NCBI GenBank assembly: GCA_013407085.1
Contig: JACCGJ010023077.1
Span: forward strand, 1 to 64,000
Length of the DNA stretch: 64,000 bases
Direction: 5' to 3'
Source of the DNA: Atriophallophorus winterbourni
Lineage: Eukaryota; Platyhelminthes; Trematoda; Plagiorchiida; Microphallidae
Position 1 is the stretch's first letter. Every line of letters begins with the position of its first letter. The position numbers and the translations under genes were made by a program. Below the pieces are notes generated by a model. The model saw only the letters and a program-made list of their open reading frames with translations. It was not told where the DNA came from and ran no database searches. Positions 10,343 through 20,590 of this stretch are shown here, piece by piece.

Positions 10343-11311
10343 CCGTAAATACCCGCGTATAGGACGATACCATGTATAGGACGCAGTGGATATTTGACCC
10401 TAAAAACGATGGAAAAACAGTGTACCTATGTATAGGACGCATCCTAATTTTAGTCCTTAATTTCCATTAATTTTTATAGAAACGGTGAACTTAAGTCAAT
10501 CACGGTTAACTCCATACAATCGCTATGATCGTCGTGTGTGCTGATTGCTGACTCATTCATCCTGTCAGTCAGCAGATGTCTGTCTAGCCTATGTAGACTA
10601 TCGTGGAAAGTGCACTTCTCATTCTTGGGCGTCATGTCGAATGATTGGATGACATTATTTAAGGAAAAGTTTCTGCTCCAACGAGAGTCAAATACTACTC
10701 CATGATTGGTTGATATTACACTTTCATGATATTACACATCGGCAGTATAAATATTCTACCTATTACCGGTGTTTTTGAAGATACAGTTCATTATTACCCT
10801 TCAACATGAAGAAGACAAAACGACAGAGCTATACTTCAAACTTTAAAATGGAAGTGATCAAGTACGCGAAAGAACACGGGAACCGGACAGCTGAGCGGCA
10901 ATTTGGTCCGACTGAATGCGTGATCAGAAAATGGAGAAAAGCCGAAAGTACCATTACAGAAATGCGAAAGGTGAAGAGGGCGAACAGAGGCTCGAAGGCT
11001 CACCACCCTAACCTGGAAAAGGCGCTCATTAAATGGATTCAAGATACTCGTCCAGACTGTCTGGGGGCCAGCACCACTACCGTTCGTTTACAGGCACTAA
11101 GAGCAAAGCATTGCAGATTTTAAGGCGTCGATGAACTGGTGCATGAGATTTTTTGGAAGAAATAACCTATCAATAAGACGAAGAACTAAATTTTTGATAT
11201 TATGATAAATGCATAATTTTTATAATAAAAGTATCCATGGATAAGACGCACCTGGGTTCTTAGGGCAACTTATGAAGAAAAAAAGTGCGTCCTATACGCG
11301 GGTAATTACGG
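10343..11311 (+). mobile_element. Pogo/Tigger-like (IS630-Tc1-mariner) DNA transposon, internally deleted
   Basis: 969 bp bounded by TA on both sides (10341-10342 and 11312-11313). The 24-bp terminal inverted repeats start CCGTAAATACCCGCGTATAG on the left, with one mismatch (AAA/AAT) on the right. The subterminal motif TATAGGACGC or TAAGACGC is repeated several times (near 10357, 10375, 10432, 11237 and 11285), as expected for transposase binding sites. The only coding trace is an N-terminal DNA-binding segment; the DDE catalytic domain is absent. This is a non-autonomous derivative. Confidence 0.9.
10806..11123 (+). pseudogene. Pogo-like transposase N-terminal DNA-binding domain remnant
   Basis: 105 residues, MKKTKRQSYTSNFKMEVIKY onwards, giving a Brinker/CENP-B-type helix-turn-helix (YTSNFKMEVIKYAKEHGN...RKWRKAE) and the start of the second HTH (LEKALIKWIQDTR). 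A frameshift near 11110 is followed by a matching continuation (FKASMNWCMRFFGRNNLSI) up to about 11210. The catalytic domain does not follow. Lies centrally between the inverted repeats. Confidence 0.8.
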
Positions 11312-11983
11312 TAGTTAAATTAAATAATATTTTTAAGTGTTAAATTTAAAACTGTAAAAACTTCGTACAGCGCGCTATACAAGACGAAATGACATTGATT
11401 TAAATACAAATAACTAGTTTGAATATCAGAATCAGAATGATAAAAATATCTGATTTTTATGGTACAGCATTCCAAATTCTACAATAATACTTATTTACAA
11501 GTGATTGCATCAATAGTTTATTATTACAATATTACTCCATAAGAATCACTTCAATTCAGTTCACATGACACAAGTATGTTCAGTTCAGTTCAGTTCAGTT
11601 AGCACAGGACGATATGTGGCAGTCGCCAATCGAGCGTCCAGAATACTTCCGGTGGTAAGCCAAAAGAGCGTCCACCACTTCGAATAGTAGGTTCAATATT
11701 CGTCGGGTATTGACCTTTGGCATGGATGCAACAGAAAAACCTCCCTCAGCCCAACAGGTGAGGAGGGCATTAGTGCGTTCCAACGACAAATTGAGAACAC
11801 TATAATTAGGATAAAAAATTGGGAAACCAAAGAGCGCCAATCGAGTCTAGTCCTATCTTTTAAGCCCGTTACTGAAGTAGAACAACTACCTTTTCGGCAG
11901 AACAGTTCCCAATGATTCACTTAACCTTTCGCGAAAGAAGTGCTTGTACGTCCTTTAGTACCTGACATGCTGCTTTGCCAGTG

Positions 11984-14593
11984 TCAGTGATGCCTCGAGG
12001 TACCTACCACTGGCGCAAGAGCATACATATCAGCCGGATCAATAGAACTAAAGCCTCTAACGATTTTAAAGGTCTCGATCGGATCCTCACGTAGTCGCCT
12101 TCTTTTTAGCGAGAAGAGATCTAGACTCAACAGTCGTTGTTCATATGACTTCCCAGATTGCCCTTTAATCATACGAGTAGCTAGGCGCTGAACACCTTCA
12201 AGCGTGGCAATTTCCTTTTCCAAGTAAGGAGACCGAGCTTGAACGCAATACCCGAGATGAGGTCTCACTATCGCTTTATACAATGGGATGAAAACCTCCG
12301 GGGACCTGCAGGATAAAACTGATCGGAGGCGAAAGAGCTGGTTCCTAGCGCGTTGTGCATCAGCTGCACATTGATCAGCCCATTTAAAGTCCGCTGAAAC
12401 CGCAATACCCAAGTCCCGGACTTTTGATACCCCAGTTATCTCCAGTATGTTATCAGGTCCAGCAACCTGCAGCTTCGTTGCAGCTTTGGACATAAGATAG
12501 CTTTTGGAGAAGTTGACTGGTAGATCCCACGTGGCAGACCACTTGATGACCTTTTCTATATCCTCAAAAAGATCCTGTTCGTTCAGCGATCCGATAAACT
12601 TGACATCGTCTGCAAACATATAGCAGGGACACTTAAGCGAGGATACCAAATCATCGATGAAGATAAGAAAGAGTAGTGGGCCTAGTACTGAACCCTGCGG
12701 GACTCCACTAACAACTCCTGCTTTCGCGGAATACATATTGCCTATGCGAACGCGAAAATACCGATTGCTCAAGAAATTTGTGATCCAGTTCTTTAGAGGG
12801 CCATCGATACCTATTTGTCCAATCTTCATTTCAAGCAACCTGTGGTTTACCGAGTCAAAGGCTTTACAGAAGTCCAAGTAGAGAACTTCGACCTGGTGGC
12901 CTTTATCTAGCCTCCTAGTGACCTCATTTAGAAAACATAATAAGTTCGTTAGGCAAGACTTCCCTTTTAGAAAACCATGCTGAGCAGAGTTTAGTAACGA
13001 ACCAGAGACAAGGTGGCGACAGATCCTGTCCCTAATAAGTCTCTCTAGGGTTTTGCAAAAGATACTAGTAAGGCTTACAGGTCTGTATTTGCAAACTGAA
13101 GATCGACTGCCACCTTTATGTATAGGTATCACATCAGCCTGCTTCCATGCACTAGGAATATACCCATACCTTAAGGATGCGTTAAAGAGGCGACCCACCG
13201 TTTGTGCTAATACAGGCGCCAGGTTCTTAATAAATTGAGGGTGAATACCATCCGGGCCCGCAGATTTATGTGGATTTGTTGCTTCAAGTGCAAGCCTGAC
13301 CTCATTATCAGTGAAAATTATTTCATCTAGGGTAGGAACGCTATCTGACCTTATGTCCACTGGCATATTCGAGAGATCAGTTTGGCGATCAGGCCTATGA
13401 ACAGCTCGAAAATGTTCGAGAAAAGCCGAAGCCTTTTCAGAATCTGAATCTAGTTGAGATCCATTGTCCAGTTGAAGGTTGCCTATGCAATCGCGAGTTT
13501 TGCCTTTGGATTGTGCATAGCTATAAAAACGCTTTGGGCACTGTCTTATATTACATGCCAGTCGTGCCTCAAATTCACGTTTTGCCTTACGTTGGCTTCC
13601 CACAGCCTTATTTCTAAGTAGTTTATACCTTGTCCAGGCCCATTGTGTCTGAGAAGCTTTGTAAGTTCTCCAGGCACGGTCCCGGATTTTAATATCACGG
13701 CGCATCGATGGTGTCCACCACTGTGGCTTGTTGCGTCTTTTGACGTGCACCAACGGAGCAAATCTGTCTTGCAGTGTGGACAGACAATGGTGAATAAGCT
13801 GCCAGTTTGCTGCCATATCATCACCAGAAGATTGTGACAAGATCTGATCTGCTTCTTCTGAGACAACCCTCCAGTCTACCCTATTGAAGTTGCGCTTTAG
13901 TTTCGGAGGCGGTTTGTCATACCTGAGAAGTAGCTGGAAGCTAATCATGATGTGATCACTTTTCCCTAGTGGGGAAAGATATTGCACCTGTCGAATCATT
14001 TGCTCATTCGAAGATATAACAAGATCCAGGACCGAAGGTTCACAGCCATGCCGGAACCTTGTAGGCTCAGTTACATGTTGGCTCATAGCATGTCTGTGGG
14101 TCCATTCTATGAAGTCCTCAGACATCTTATCAGCTTGGCAGCTCTGGTTAGGCCAAGATATGTGTGGTAGATTAAAGTCACCCACCATAAGAACCTGAGA
14201 CCCAAGCGCACGTAGTGAACTCAAATTCTCAAGCAAGTTATACATATCCTGTACTCCTGAATGGGGACTCAAATAAACGCACGCTATTACCGTAGATTGC
14301 TTATAGGAGTGAATGAGACAGGAGCTAAGTTGCACATTGTGCGTGCCAAGCCTAACGTTTAACTCTGAGGTACGGAGGCCTGACCTGAGAAGAATAGCAA
14401 CACCGCCACCTTGTACTGCACCCGGTCTATCACACCTGATCACGGAATAGCTGTTACCAACTATATCAGGAATGTCATCAGATGCAGAGAGCCAGGTTTC
14501 TGTCAGTGCAATTACATGCGGTCTTAACTCATGTGCAAGGATGGAGAGTTCAGACCATTTGTTTTGGATGCTACATGCATTCCCGAGTAGCAC
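11984..14593 (-). CDS. CR1-like ORF2: APE endonuclease and reverse transcriptase
   Basis: 869 open codons. The N-terminal apurinic-type endonuclease shows ALTETWLS, GDFNLPHISW and SDHIMI; the RT domain shows SAGPDGIHP, YLDFCKAFDSVNH, SGVPQGSVLGPLLFLIFID and the catalytic FADDVK at about residue 658. There is no ATG at the front: the frame begins GTG at 14593 and stays open upstream into the end of ORF1, so initiation may be by coupling or reinitiation. The frame is lost near 11984 (MYALAPVVGT); the true C-terminus continues in other frames with several small indels to about 11800. Confidence 0.9.
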   Translation of the reverse strand: MLLGNACSIQNKWSELSILAHELRPHVIALTETWLSASDDIPDIVGNSYSVIRCDRPGAVQGGGVAILLRSGLRTSELNVRLGTHNVQLSSCLIHSYKQSTVIACVYLSPHSGVQDMYNLLENLSSLRALGSQVLMVGDFNLPHISWPNQSCQADKMSEDFIEWTHRHAMSQHVTEPTRFRHGCEPSVLDLVISSNEQMIRQVQYLSPLGKSDHIMISFQLLLRYDKPPPKLKRNFNRVDWRVVSEEADQILSQSSGDDMAANWQLIHHCLSTLQDRFAPLVHVKRRNKPQWWTPSMRRDIKIRDRAWRTYKASQTQWAWTRYKLLRNKAVGSQRKAKREFEARLACNIRQCPKRFYSYAQSKGKTRDCIGNLQLDNGSQLDSDSEKASAFLEHFRAVHRPDRQTDLSNMPVDIRSDSVPTLDEIIFTDNEVRLALEATNPHKSAGPDGIHPQFIKNLAPVLAQTVGRLFNASLRYGYIPSAWKQADVIPIHKGGSRSSVCKYRPVSLTSIFCKTLERLIRDRICRHLVSGSLLNSAQHGFLKGKSCLTNLLCFLNEVTRRLDKGHQVEVLYLDFCKAFDSVNHRLLEMKIGQIGIDGPLKNWITNFLSNRYFRVRIGNMYSAKAGVVSGVPQGSVLGPLLFLIFIDDLVSSLKCPCYMFADDVKFIGSLNEQDLFEDIEKVIKWSATWDLPVNFSKSYLMSKAATKLQVAGPDNILEITGVSKVRDLGIAVSADFKWADQCAADAQRARNQLFRLRSVLSCRSPEVFIPLYKAIVRPHLGYCVQARSPYLEKEIATLEGVQRLATRMIKGQSGKSYEQRLLSLDLFSLKRRRLREDPIETFKIVRGFSSIDPADMYALAPVVGTSRHH

Positions 14594-14625
14594 TGTGGCG
14601 GCAGTGTCACGTAATCTATTCCCAA

Positions 14626-15933
14626 TTAGTCTTGTGTGATTCTCGGGCGGAGTACCCGAGAAGTCAGCACGTTTTTTGGCGTGCTGCTTGCGATAGCCGA
14701 GTCACCTGGTGCGGCCTGAACACCAGCTGTACACTGCAGGTTGCTAACCACGAGCTGTGGAATTTCAGGGATAATAATACGACCACAGACCCCATCCTCG
14801 GACGCTTCCAAGAATTCTTCATCTGATGAAGCCCCATCCTTTTCGGATGAACGGCGCCCTTGATTGGACGTTACTTCGGAAAGAGAATCCATTAGCTTTG
14901 TACAACCTCGCTTGTCGTTATTAGAGGTCTTAACACTCTGATCCCTCCTATTTGAGGCGGAAGAGTATTGTCTTATCCAGGAGGGAGGGTTGTCCGGCTT
15001 AACCTGCAGTTTTTCTAAAGTTGCTTCGGCGATGTGGTCAGCCTTAGATAGTAAAGCGTCCCGATCCGCCTGGTATTTGAATTCTACCAAGATTGGCCTA
15101 GGGCGACTATCCGACTTCCATTTTCCAAGACGGTGAATTCGCATTGTAGGAGTGGAAGGCCTCAGACCTACCATGCGGATAAGATCGCTGATACATCTGC
15201 GATCTAAATCTTTTCTAGACCTCGATTCCTTAATGAATGGCTCTGCTCGATTAAAAACCAGTACATTTCGTGTTCTAGTTTTTGGAGCAGGGGTGCCACG
15301 CAATGTATCGAATTTCTTGCGCAATTCATTTAATTCCTGGATAATGTGATCCAGTGCGGGTGATCCGGCAACAATTTCATGTTGCTTCCGTTGGGTAGTA
15401 GATTTATTCGCCTTCCTACGCCTCTTCGGAATCTCTGCTACATTAACCACCCTGCTATTAGAAGCTCGCATTTGAGAACGAGATACCTGGCCATTTATGA
15501 CTGCAACCTGTGTGGATGCAGTTTTTTCGGCGTTCTTGGTAGCACGCTTTTTAGATTTGACCACCTTAGAAGAGGTAGTCTGCTTGATGGGACGTCGTAG
15601 CTGGCTAGATTTGTCAGCTACGTCAGTGCCAGCCATTTTATCAGAACTCACACTAGCCCTCACAACAGATGCAAACGTTGGGGTAGGTATAGAATCTGAC
15701 GAGCAAGGCAACGTCCGATTTTTCCTTGGCTGTAAACAAGCGGCGTCTGTGGCAGCCTGATGACAGCCGCTACAGTACCACTGCAACCAGCGGTACTTCG
15801 CATAAATCCCATAGTGAGATTTATGTATACCTGAACAACTAGGATGAGCCCACAGCTTGCATGCTGTGCACTCGATTCCTTTTGCTACTATTTTGCCACA
15901 TTTGACATTGAGGCATGAATTTCTAGTACTCAT
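14626..15933 (-). CDS. CR1-like ORF1: PHD-finger and RRM-like nucleic-acid-binding protein
   Basis: About 435 residues from the ATG of MSTRNSCLNV; the frame is open a further 13 codons upstream. Residues 5-60 form a PHD-type zinc finger with the Cys/His series CLNVKC, ECTAC, WAHPSC and WYCSGC. A basic middle region follows, then a conserved block (RNVLVFNRAEPFIKES, RRCISDLIRMVGLRPS, RPRPILVEFKYQADRDALL) of the RRM-like kind in CR1-type ORF1 proteins. It ends ITQD at 14626. ORF1 proteins bind element RNA. Confidence 0.85.
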   Translation of the reverse strand: MSTRNSCLNVKCGKIVAKGIECTACKLWAHPSCSGIHKSHYGIYAKYRWLQWYCSGCHQAATDAACLQPRKNRTLPCSSDSIPTPTFASVVRASVSSDKMAGTDVADKSSQLRRPIKQTTSSKVVKSKKRATKNAEKTASTQVAVINGQVSRSQMRASNSRVVNVAEIPKRRRKANKSTTQRKQHEIVAGSPALDHIIQELNELRKKFDTLRGTPAPKTRTRNVLVFNRAEPFIKESRSRKDLDRRCISDLIRMVGLRPSTPTMRIHRLGKWKSDSRPRPILVEFKYQADRDALLSKADHIAEATLEKLQVKPDNPPSWIRQYSSASNRRDQSVKTSNNDKRGCTKLMDSLSEVTSNQGRRSSEKDGASSDEEFLEASEDGVCGRIIIPEIPQLVVSNLQCTAGVQAAPGDSAIASSTPKNVLTSRVLRPRITQD

Positions 15934-16124
15934 ATCTGACAGATAATATGATGAGTAATGAAACGTTACCAAAAATACAAGCTGATTTTATCGCTAGCGT
16001 AATTAGTCAGCAAAATATGGAGAATATAGTAAAATAGTGATTCTATTTTACTGCAAGTTCAAGGAATAGTGAAAATTCGTAATATTTTATCGGAGCGTGG
16101 AAAAAACTACCAAATTGAACGTAC

Positions 16125-16680
16125 CGCGCAATGTAAATGGCTGATAAGCCCATCCAGCTTCCAGAATTTCTGTCGGTAGAAAGCTTTGAAGGGGCGATCA
16201 ACACTGCTAAAAATGGTATTTTGTTCTTTGGCATTCTCGTCGAGTGCGATGATACGTCAGGCCCTCCTTCGTTCCCGGGTTCTACCCATGCTCGTTGTGC
16301 AGCAGAGAGGCACATTGCGCAGCCGACTTCAAGTCCGTTGTTACGACTATACGTAAATCCTTAACCTTCTAAATAGATTTAAAGCACATCCTACCGCTAT
16401 TTGCAGTTACTGTAAATTTGTCAACTGCTGCGGATAACAGATGAAATATACTATAGTTCAGAGCAAGATCCCAATCCCGTGACCATTGAATGACCTTTTC
16501 AATATCTCTCAACAGATCACCGTGATCACTGAATCCGGTGAATATGACAACATCAGCAAACGTGTTGGAGGGAAGAAACTGCGATGCCAAATTATCGATG
16601 AAGATCAGGAAGAGTATTGTGCCTAGTACTGAATCCTATCGGGCCCCAATGATAGCTTTCGTGTGTTCAGAGGTAATATC
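16125..16680 (-). mobile_element. CR1-like fragment: RT palm piece joined to a 3' UTR piece
   Basis: Minus-strand frames read LFLIFIDNLASQF and a degenerate catalytic block (FADVVIFTG instead of FADDVK) over 16370-16680. At 16125-16365 the sequence matches 3' UTR segments at 16720-16760 and 17940-17990 (CCAGAATTTCTGTCGG-type). The region between RT palm and 3' UTR is deleted. Confidence 0.7.
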
Positions 16681-16684
16681 ACCT

Positions 16685-17900
16685 TCAGTTCAGTTCAGTT
16701 CAGTTTGCGCAGGACAGTATGTGGCTAACAAGCCTATCGAGCGTCCAGAATTTTTTTTGGTGGAAAGCTGCAGAGAAGCACCCACCACTGCCAAAACGTT
16801 TATTCTTTTTGTCTATTTGAAATCTTCGCCGATCGCGAAGCCAAGAGATTATCCGGGTTGAACTTAGGAAGCACCGCGTTATAGCCGATGCTGGAAAAAG
16901 AAAAAGCAGTTTCTCTTCACCAGCACGGTGAGAGGTCAGCTGAAGTAGCATTGTGTATAATAAAATAAAAAACACAGAGAACTCTAGCCCTCACTTTATT
17001 TACGGGATAACGCTAAAAGATGAAATACCTAAGCTTGTATAGCAATTAAGGAGAGTATTCAGGAAAAAACTTACCCCAGTTGCGGTCCAAACCCTGCTTA
17101 AAACTAGACACGGTACTGCAGGATATAAGTTCTTCTGGAAGAATGTTCCAGAAGTTAACAACCCTAAGGCTGAAAAAGTGTTTCCTGGAGTCTAGCCGAC
17201 ATCGTTTCTTAGCAATTTTAAGTGAGTGGCCCCGGGTGCCCAGCTCGGGGCTTAAGGTAAAGAAGTCGTTCATTTGCACGCCACTCAAACCCTTCAAGAT
17301 CTTAAAGGTTTCTATTAAGTCACCTCTTAAACGACGGCGCCTAAGGGAGAAAAGATCGAGAGACATTAGGCGCACAGCGTACGGTTTCCCTCGCTGACCT
17401 TCAATCATGCGAGTTGCGAGGCGCTGTACACTTTCAAGTCGAAGGATGTCCTTTTTGTAGTGAGGACACCACGCCTGAACACAGTATTCAAGATGCGGCC
17501 GAACTAATGCCTTGTACAGTGGCAGGAATACATCGGGTCTTCTGCTCGATAGCACTGATTTCAGCCGAAAAAGTACCTTGCGTGCACGCTGAGCCGCAGC
17601 GGCACATTGGTCCCCCATTTCAAGTCAGCCCTAAACTACAGGGATCTGAAAAGATATATCCCGAAATAAACTAGTTATCCAGTCGTTTAGCGCACCTGAT
17701 AATCCTTGGGCCGCTAACCTTATCACTAACAACGTGTGACTCACCGATTCGAAGGCCTTTTTAAAGTCTAAGTAAAATACCTCTACCCGTCCGCCTTCGT
17801 CCAGTGTCTTGGAAACTCTATATAAAAAGCATGGATGATTAGAGAGACACTACCTTTTTGATAAAGGCATGTTTTACCTAATCAGAAGGCGCTATACTCT
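16685..17900 (-). mobile_element. CR1-like element with deleted RT core and complete 3' end
   Basis: Minus strand. 17620-17900 reads YLDFKKAFESVSHTLL and LNDWITSLF of the RT fingers; 17046-17618 reads the C-terminal region (YKALVRPHLEYCVQAWCP, LFSLRRRRLRGDLIETFKI) to a stop at 17046 (FFPEYSP). The stretch with the catalytic FADD motif is missing between them. The 3' UTR has a hairpin (CTCTTCACC...GGTGAGAGG at 16914-16936) and a (TGAAC)n tail at 16685-16706. Confidence 0.85.
17046..17618 (-). pseudogene. CR1-like reverse transcriptase C-terminal fragment
   Basis: 190 open codons matching residue for residue the layout of the fragment at 9356-9829, for example LESVQRLATRMIEGQ and VVNFWNILPEEL. 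It belongs to the deleted element spanning 16685-17900 and cannot act alone. Confidence 0.85.
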
Positions 17901-17934
17901 ATCGATTTTATTTCATTTCAGAACACTTTGATCA

Positions 17935-18170
17935 TGGTAGTAATTGGCTAACGAGCCAATCGAGCGTTCAGAATTTCATCCGGTGGAAGGCTGCAGAGAA
18001 TCACCCACCACTGCCAAAACGTTCATTCTTATTTTCGTTAAAAATCTTAGGCGATCGCTACGCCCCGAGATTATCCAGATTGTGTTTAGGGATTAGCTTT
18101 TCATAACCGATGCTACAAAAATATAAAATAGTTTCAATTGACCAGCACAATGAGAGTTCAGCTAAGGAAG
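17935..18170 (-). mobile_element. CR1-like 3' UTR, 5'-truncated copy
   Basis: Closely similar to the 3' UTR at 16720-16960, including AATCACCCACCACTGCCAAAACG and the decayed hairpin near 18140-18170. No coding part is attached. Confidence 0.7.
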
Positions 18171-18218
18171 AAACGTATATCGAAAGCAAACTTATGTACC
18201 ACGAAATATTAGTCTTTT

Positions 18219-18297
18219 CTAAGCGCCTCGAACTCTTGACGAGGAATCATTTTGTGATTCTGTATTTGAACATCGTAGGTCTTTGTAAGAACCCTAT
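18219..18297 (+). repeat. Double-palindrome repeat HPR, copy 1
   Basis: Contains a diverged GAATCATTTTGTGATTC palindrome and GGTCTTTGTAAGAACC, separated by a segment like CTGTATTTGAACATCGT. The same block occurs at 55546-55622 (inverted) and 60045-60107. Confidence 0.65.
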
Positions 18298-18689
18298 GAA
18301 AAGGTGGCATATAAGATTACCATTGTCGAAGATTGAATTTCTTAGTAGGATGACGCAATTATATGTGATCTACCCATTTTTGTTGACCCTAAATCATGCG
18401 AGTTTCAAGATACTGTATGCTTTCAACGCGAAAGATGTTTCTGTTGTAGATGAGGCCGAACAAATGTATAGTAATGAGGCAAGCCAGACATAACATTATA
18501 CCCCAGCCATTTGCATAATCGGTTCGAAACTGGTTGTATCAAATTAACGCCATTCTTTCTAGATTACTTGAAACATCGTTAAAAAGCTATTTGAAACTAC
18601 TTCATTTCAAGCGTCTTCTCGAAAGCTCAACATAGATTCTCGAAAAAATAACTTGTATAACAAGTCAGCTCGAATAACTTGACTATATT

Positions 18690-19120
18690 ACTACTTCCAT
18701 TGAGGAAGGTATATAAGTCGTAGTTGTTATTCTAGGCATAACTAAATCATTTGATACTGTTGCTCATTAGTTAATATTACTGAAAATTAAACCATATGGC
18801 ATAGAATGTAATGACATTTATTAGTGATCTCACTTAATCTGTTAAAGTCAGTGGCAGCAGATCTCGCAGTATGTTTATTTCTAGTGGGGTAATTGAAGGT
18901 AGCGTATAAGGCACTTCAATGTTTCTTTTATACATAAATGGCATACATAATATTATTTCTCATAGTAAACTCTTCTCATGTGCCGATAACACAAAGTCAA
19001 TATCACTTTTCGAGCTAATCAAGCACATACTTATATAGCTACACTAAACAATTTTTCAAGTGCACTTTGCAGTTTGGGCGACAAATAACGGTCTAACATC
19101 CTCAATAACGAAATCAAAGT
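18690..19120 (+). pseudogene. Decayed CR1-like reverse transcriptase fragment, plus strand
   Basis: Broken plus-strand frames read ITKSFDTVAH, SSGVIEGSV, LLYINGIHNI and SCADNTKSI, in the order expected for RT blocks 3 to 5. The catalytic FADD is degraded to CADN. It abuts a minus-strand fragment of similar type. Confidence 0.65.
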
Positions 19121-19126
19121 TTATGC

Positions 19127-20590
19127 CTATAAGATGCACGGTACACATTCTGCACATTCTGCCTGAAAGGTACCAGATTCGGTAAATGTGTTAAATAAGT
19201 TAAGCAAGAGAATTTTAAATTGTTTGCCATCCATTTTGCATATTGCTAGATATGTGCGTGCTTTGTGAGGTTTAAGACTGTCAGTTGCTTGCTGCCAGAA
19301 ATTACTTATGTCACTCAGGTTTATACTCAAAGTATTCAGTGTACAAGACGAGGGATGTTAACTGGTTTATAAACGTGTTTTGACTTTTTTATACGTTGAG
19401 TTGAATCAAAGAATCAATTATTCACTGATAGCATAAGGAGAACTGATGATTGTTTCAGCTACAGATGAGTTACAATATTTGATAATGAAATCTATGTTGC
19501 TAAGTGAGTTGGATGATATAACTTAAAAAGCTTACTTAGAGATTTTAGCCTATCGTGACTTATAACGTCTTTGTTTTCATCTGCTCTAAGTGTGCTGTCC
19601 AAAGCATGTCTGTGAATTCTTGATAGTTCATGATAACAAATAAGAAGAGCGGAACTGTAACGGGTTTTCATAACAACAAAATGTAGTTCCATCATTTTTC
19701 TATTTTCTGCGATTACTTTAATTGCGTACGCCCGAGAAGCTTATATTACGCCTTCATAATTAACCCTTCAATTTCTGAATGAAATGTTGAAGAGACCTTT
19801 GTGAAATAACTAGAGGGGAAGAATTGGCTTCAGTCTTCTTTTCTAATGAATTCTGAAATCAGATTCCAGTTAAAGTGGTTGTAGGTTAACTTATTATTAG
19901 ATGTCTCAGATTGGTTAACAGAAGCAGTGGCGCGTTATATTTGGATTGATAATATTTTATGGTCACCGTTAAAAAACGATGGAATCACCTCTAGATTAGC
20001 CGGGGACAGGTTCAGAGTGAATAATAGGTCAAGGAGATTGTCATTTCCGGTTGGTTTGTTAATACATTGCTTATATCCCAGTAAGTCTGACGTTCTGTTA
20101 AAAGGTGTATAGCCAATGTGGTGTGCAGGATCGTGCCAGTTTAATTTGGCATGTTGGAGTCAACAGCAATAAGTTTATATTGAGCGTGGCGTAGAGATGC
20201 TTCAATAAACGCACGAGTTAAAGAATCCATTCTGGAGATAGTTAAAGACGGCGGATAATAAATACAACCTATTTAGATATATTAGGATGGTAATGCAATT
20301 AATGTTGAGTCTGCTAGTTGTGATAAACCAGGTTAAGTAAAGGTATCAGCTATAAAACTAGAATGAACATAGATAAGAGTACCGCCACCACTTTTCGAAA
20401 TTCGCTTATTTCGAAATATATGGTAATTGGGTACCATTAGTTTTGAGTCAAGCTGGTCCTCTCATGTCCAGGTTTCAGTTATTAGATTATTGCTTTTGAG
20501 TTCGAAATAAGAAAATATGTCAGCATTTGGGTTTTAGGTGGAATTGATCTGCCATTATTAAGTAGGATACTAACACAAGAAAGAGCGAAA
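19127..20590 (-). pseudogene. Decayed CR1-like ORF2 fragment: endonuclease and start of RT
   Basis: Minus strand in several frames: SILLNNGRSI, ITETWT, SGGGTLIYVHSS (APE endonuclease), then INKPTGNDNLLDLLF and FFNGDHKILSI, and at 19140-19330 YLAICKMDGKQFKILLLNLF, the first RT block. Many stops and frameshifts. Confidence 0.65.

Larger units (their letters stand above)
11575..15990 (-). mobile_element. Nearly full-length CR1-like non-LTR retrotransposon (family A)
   Basis: About 4.4 kb on the minus strand with an ORF1 (14626-15933), an ORF2 (11984-14593 plus a frameshifted end to about 11800), a 3' UTR hairpin near 11735-11770 and a (TGAAC)n tail read as TTCAGTTCAGTTCAGTTCAG at 11579-11600. 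The element lacks a poly(A) tail, as usual for CR1. The 5' limit is not visible as a repeat boundary; I place it just upstream of ORF1. Both ORFs are almost open, so this copy is young relative to the other fragments. Confidence 0.9.

Noticed and set aside
15955..15975. GAAACGTTACC beside the CR1 ORF1 start
   Set aside because: No stem-loop before it and no PLE coding nearby.
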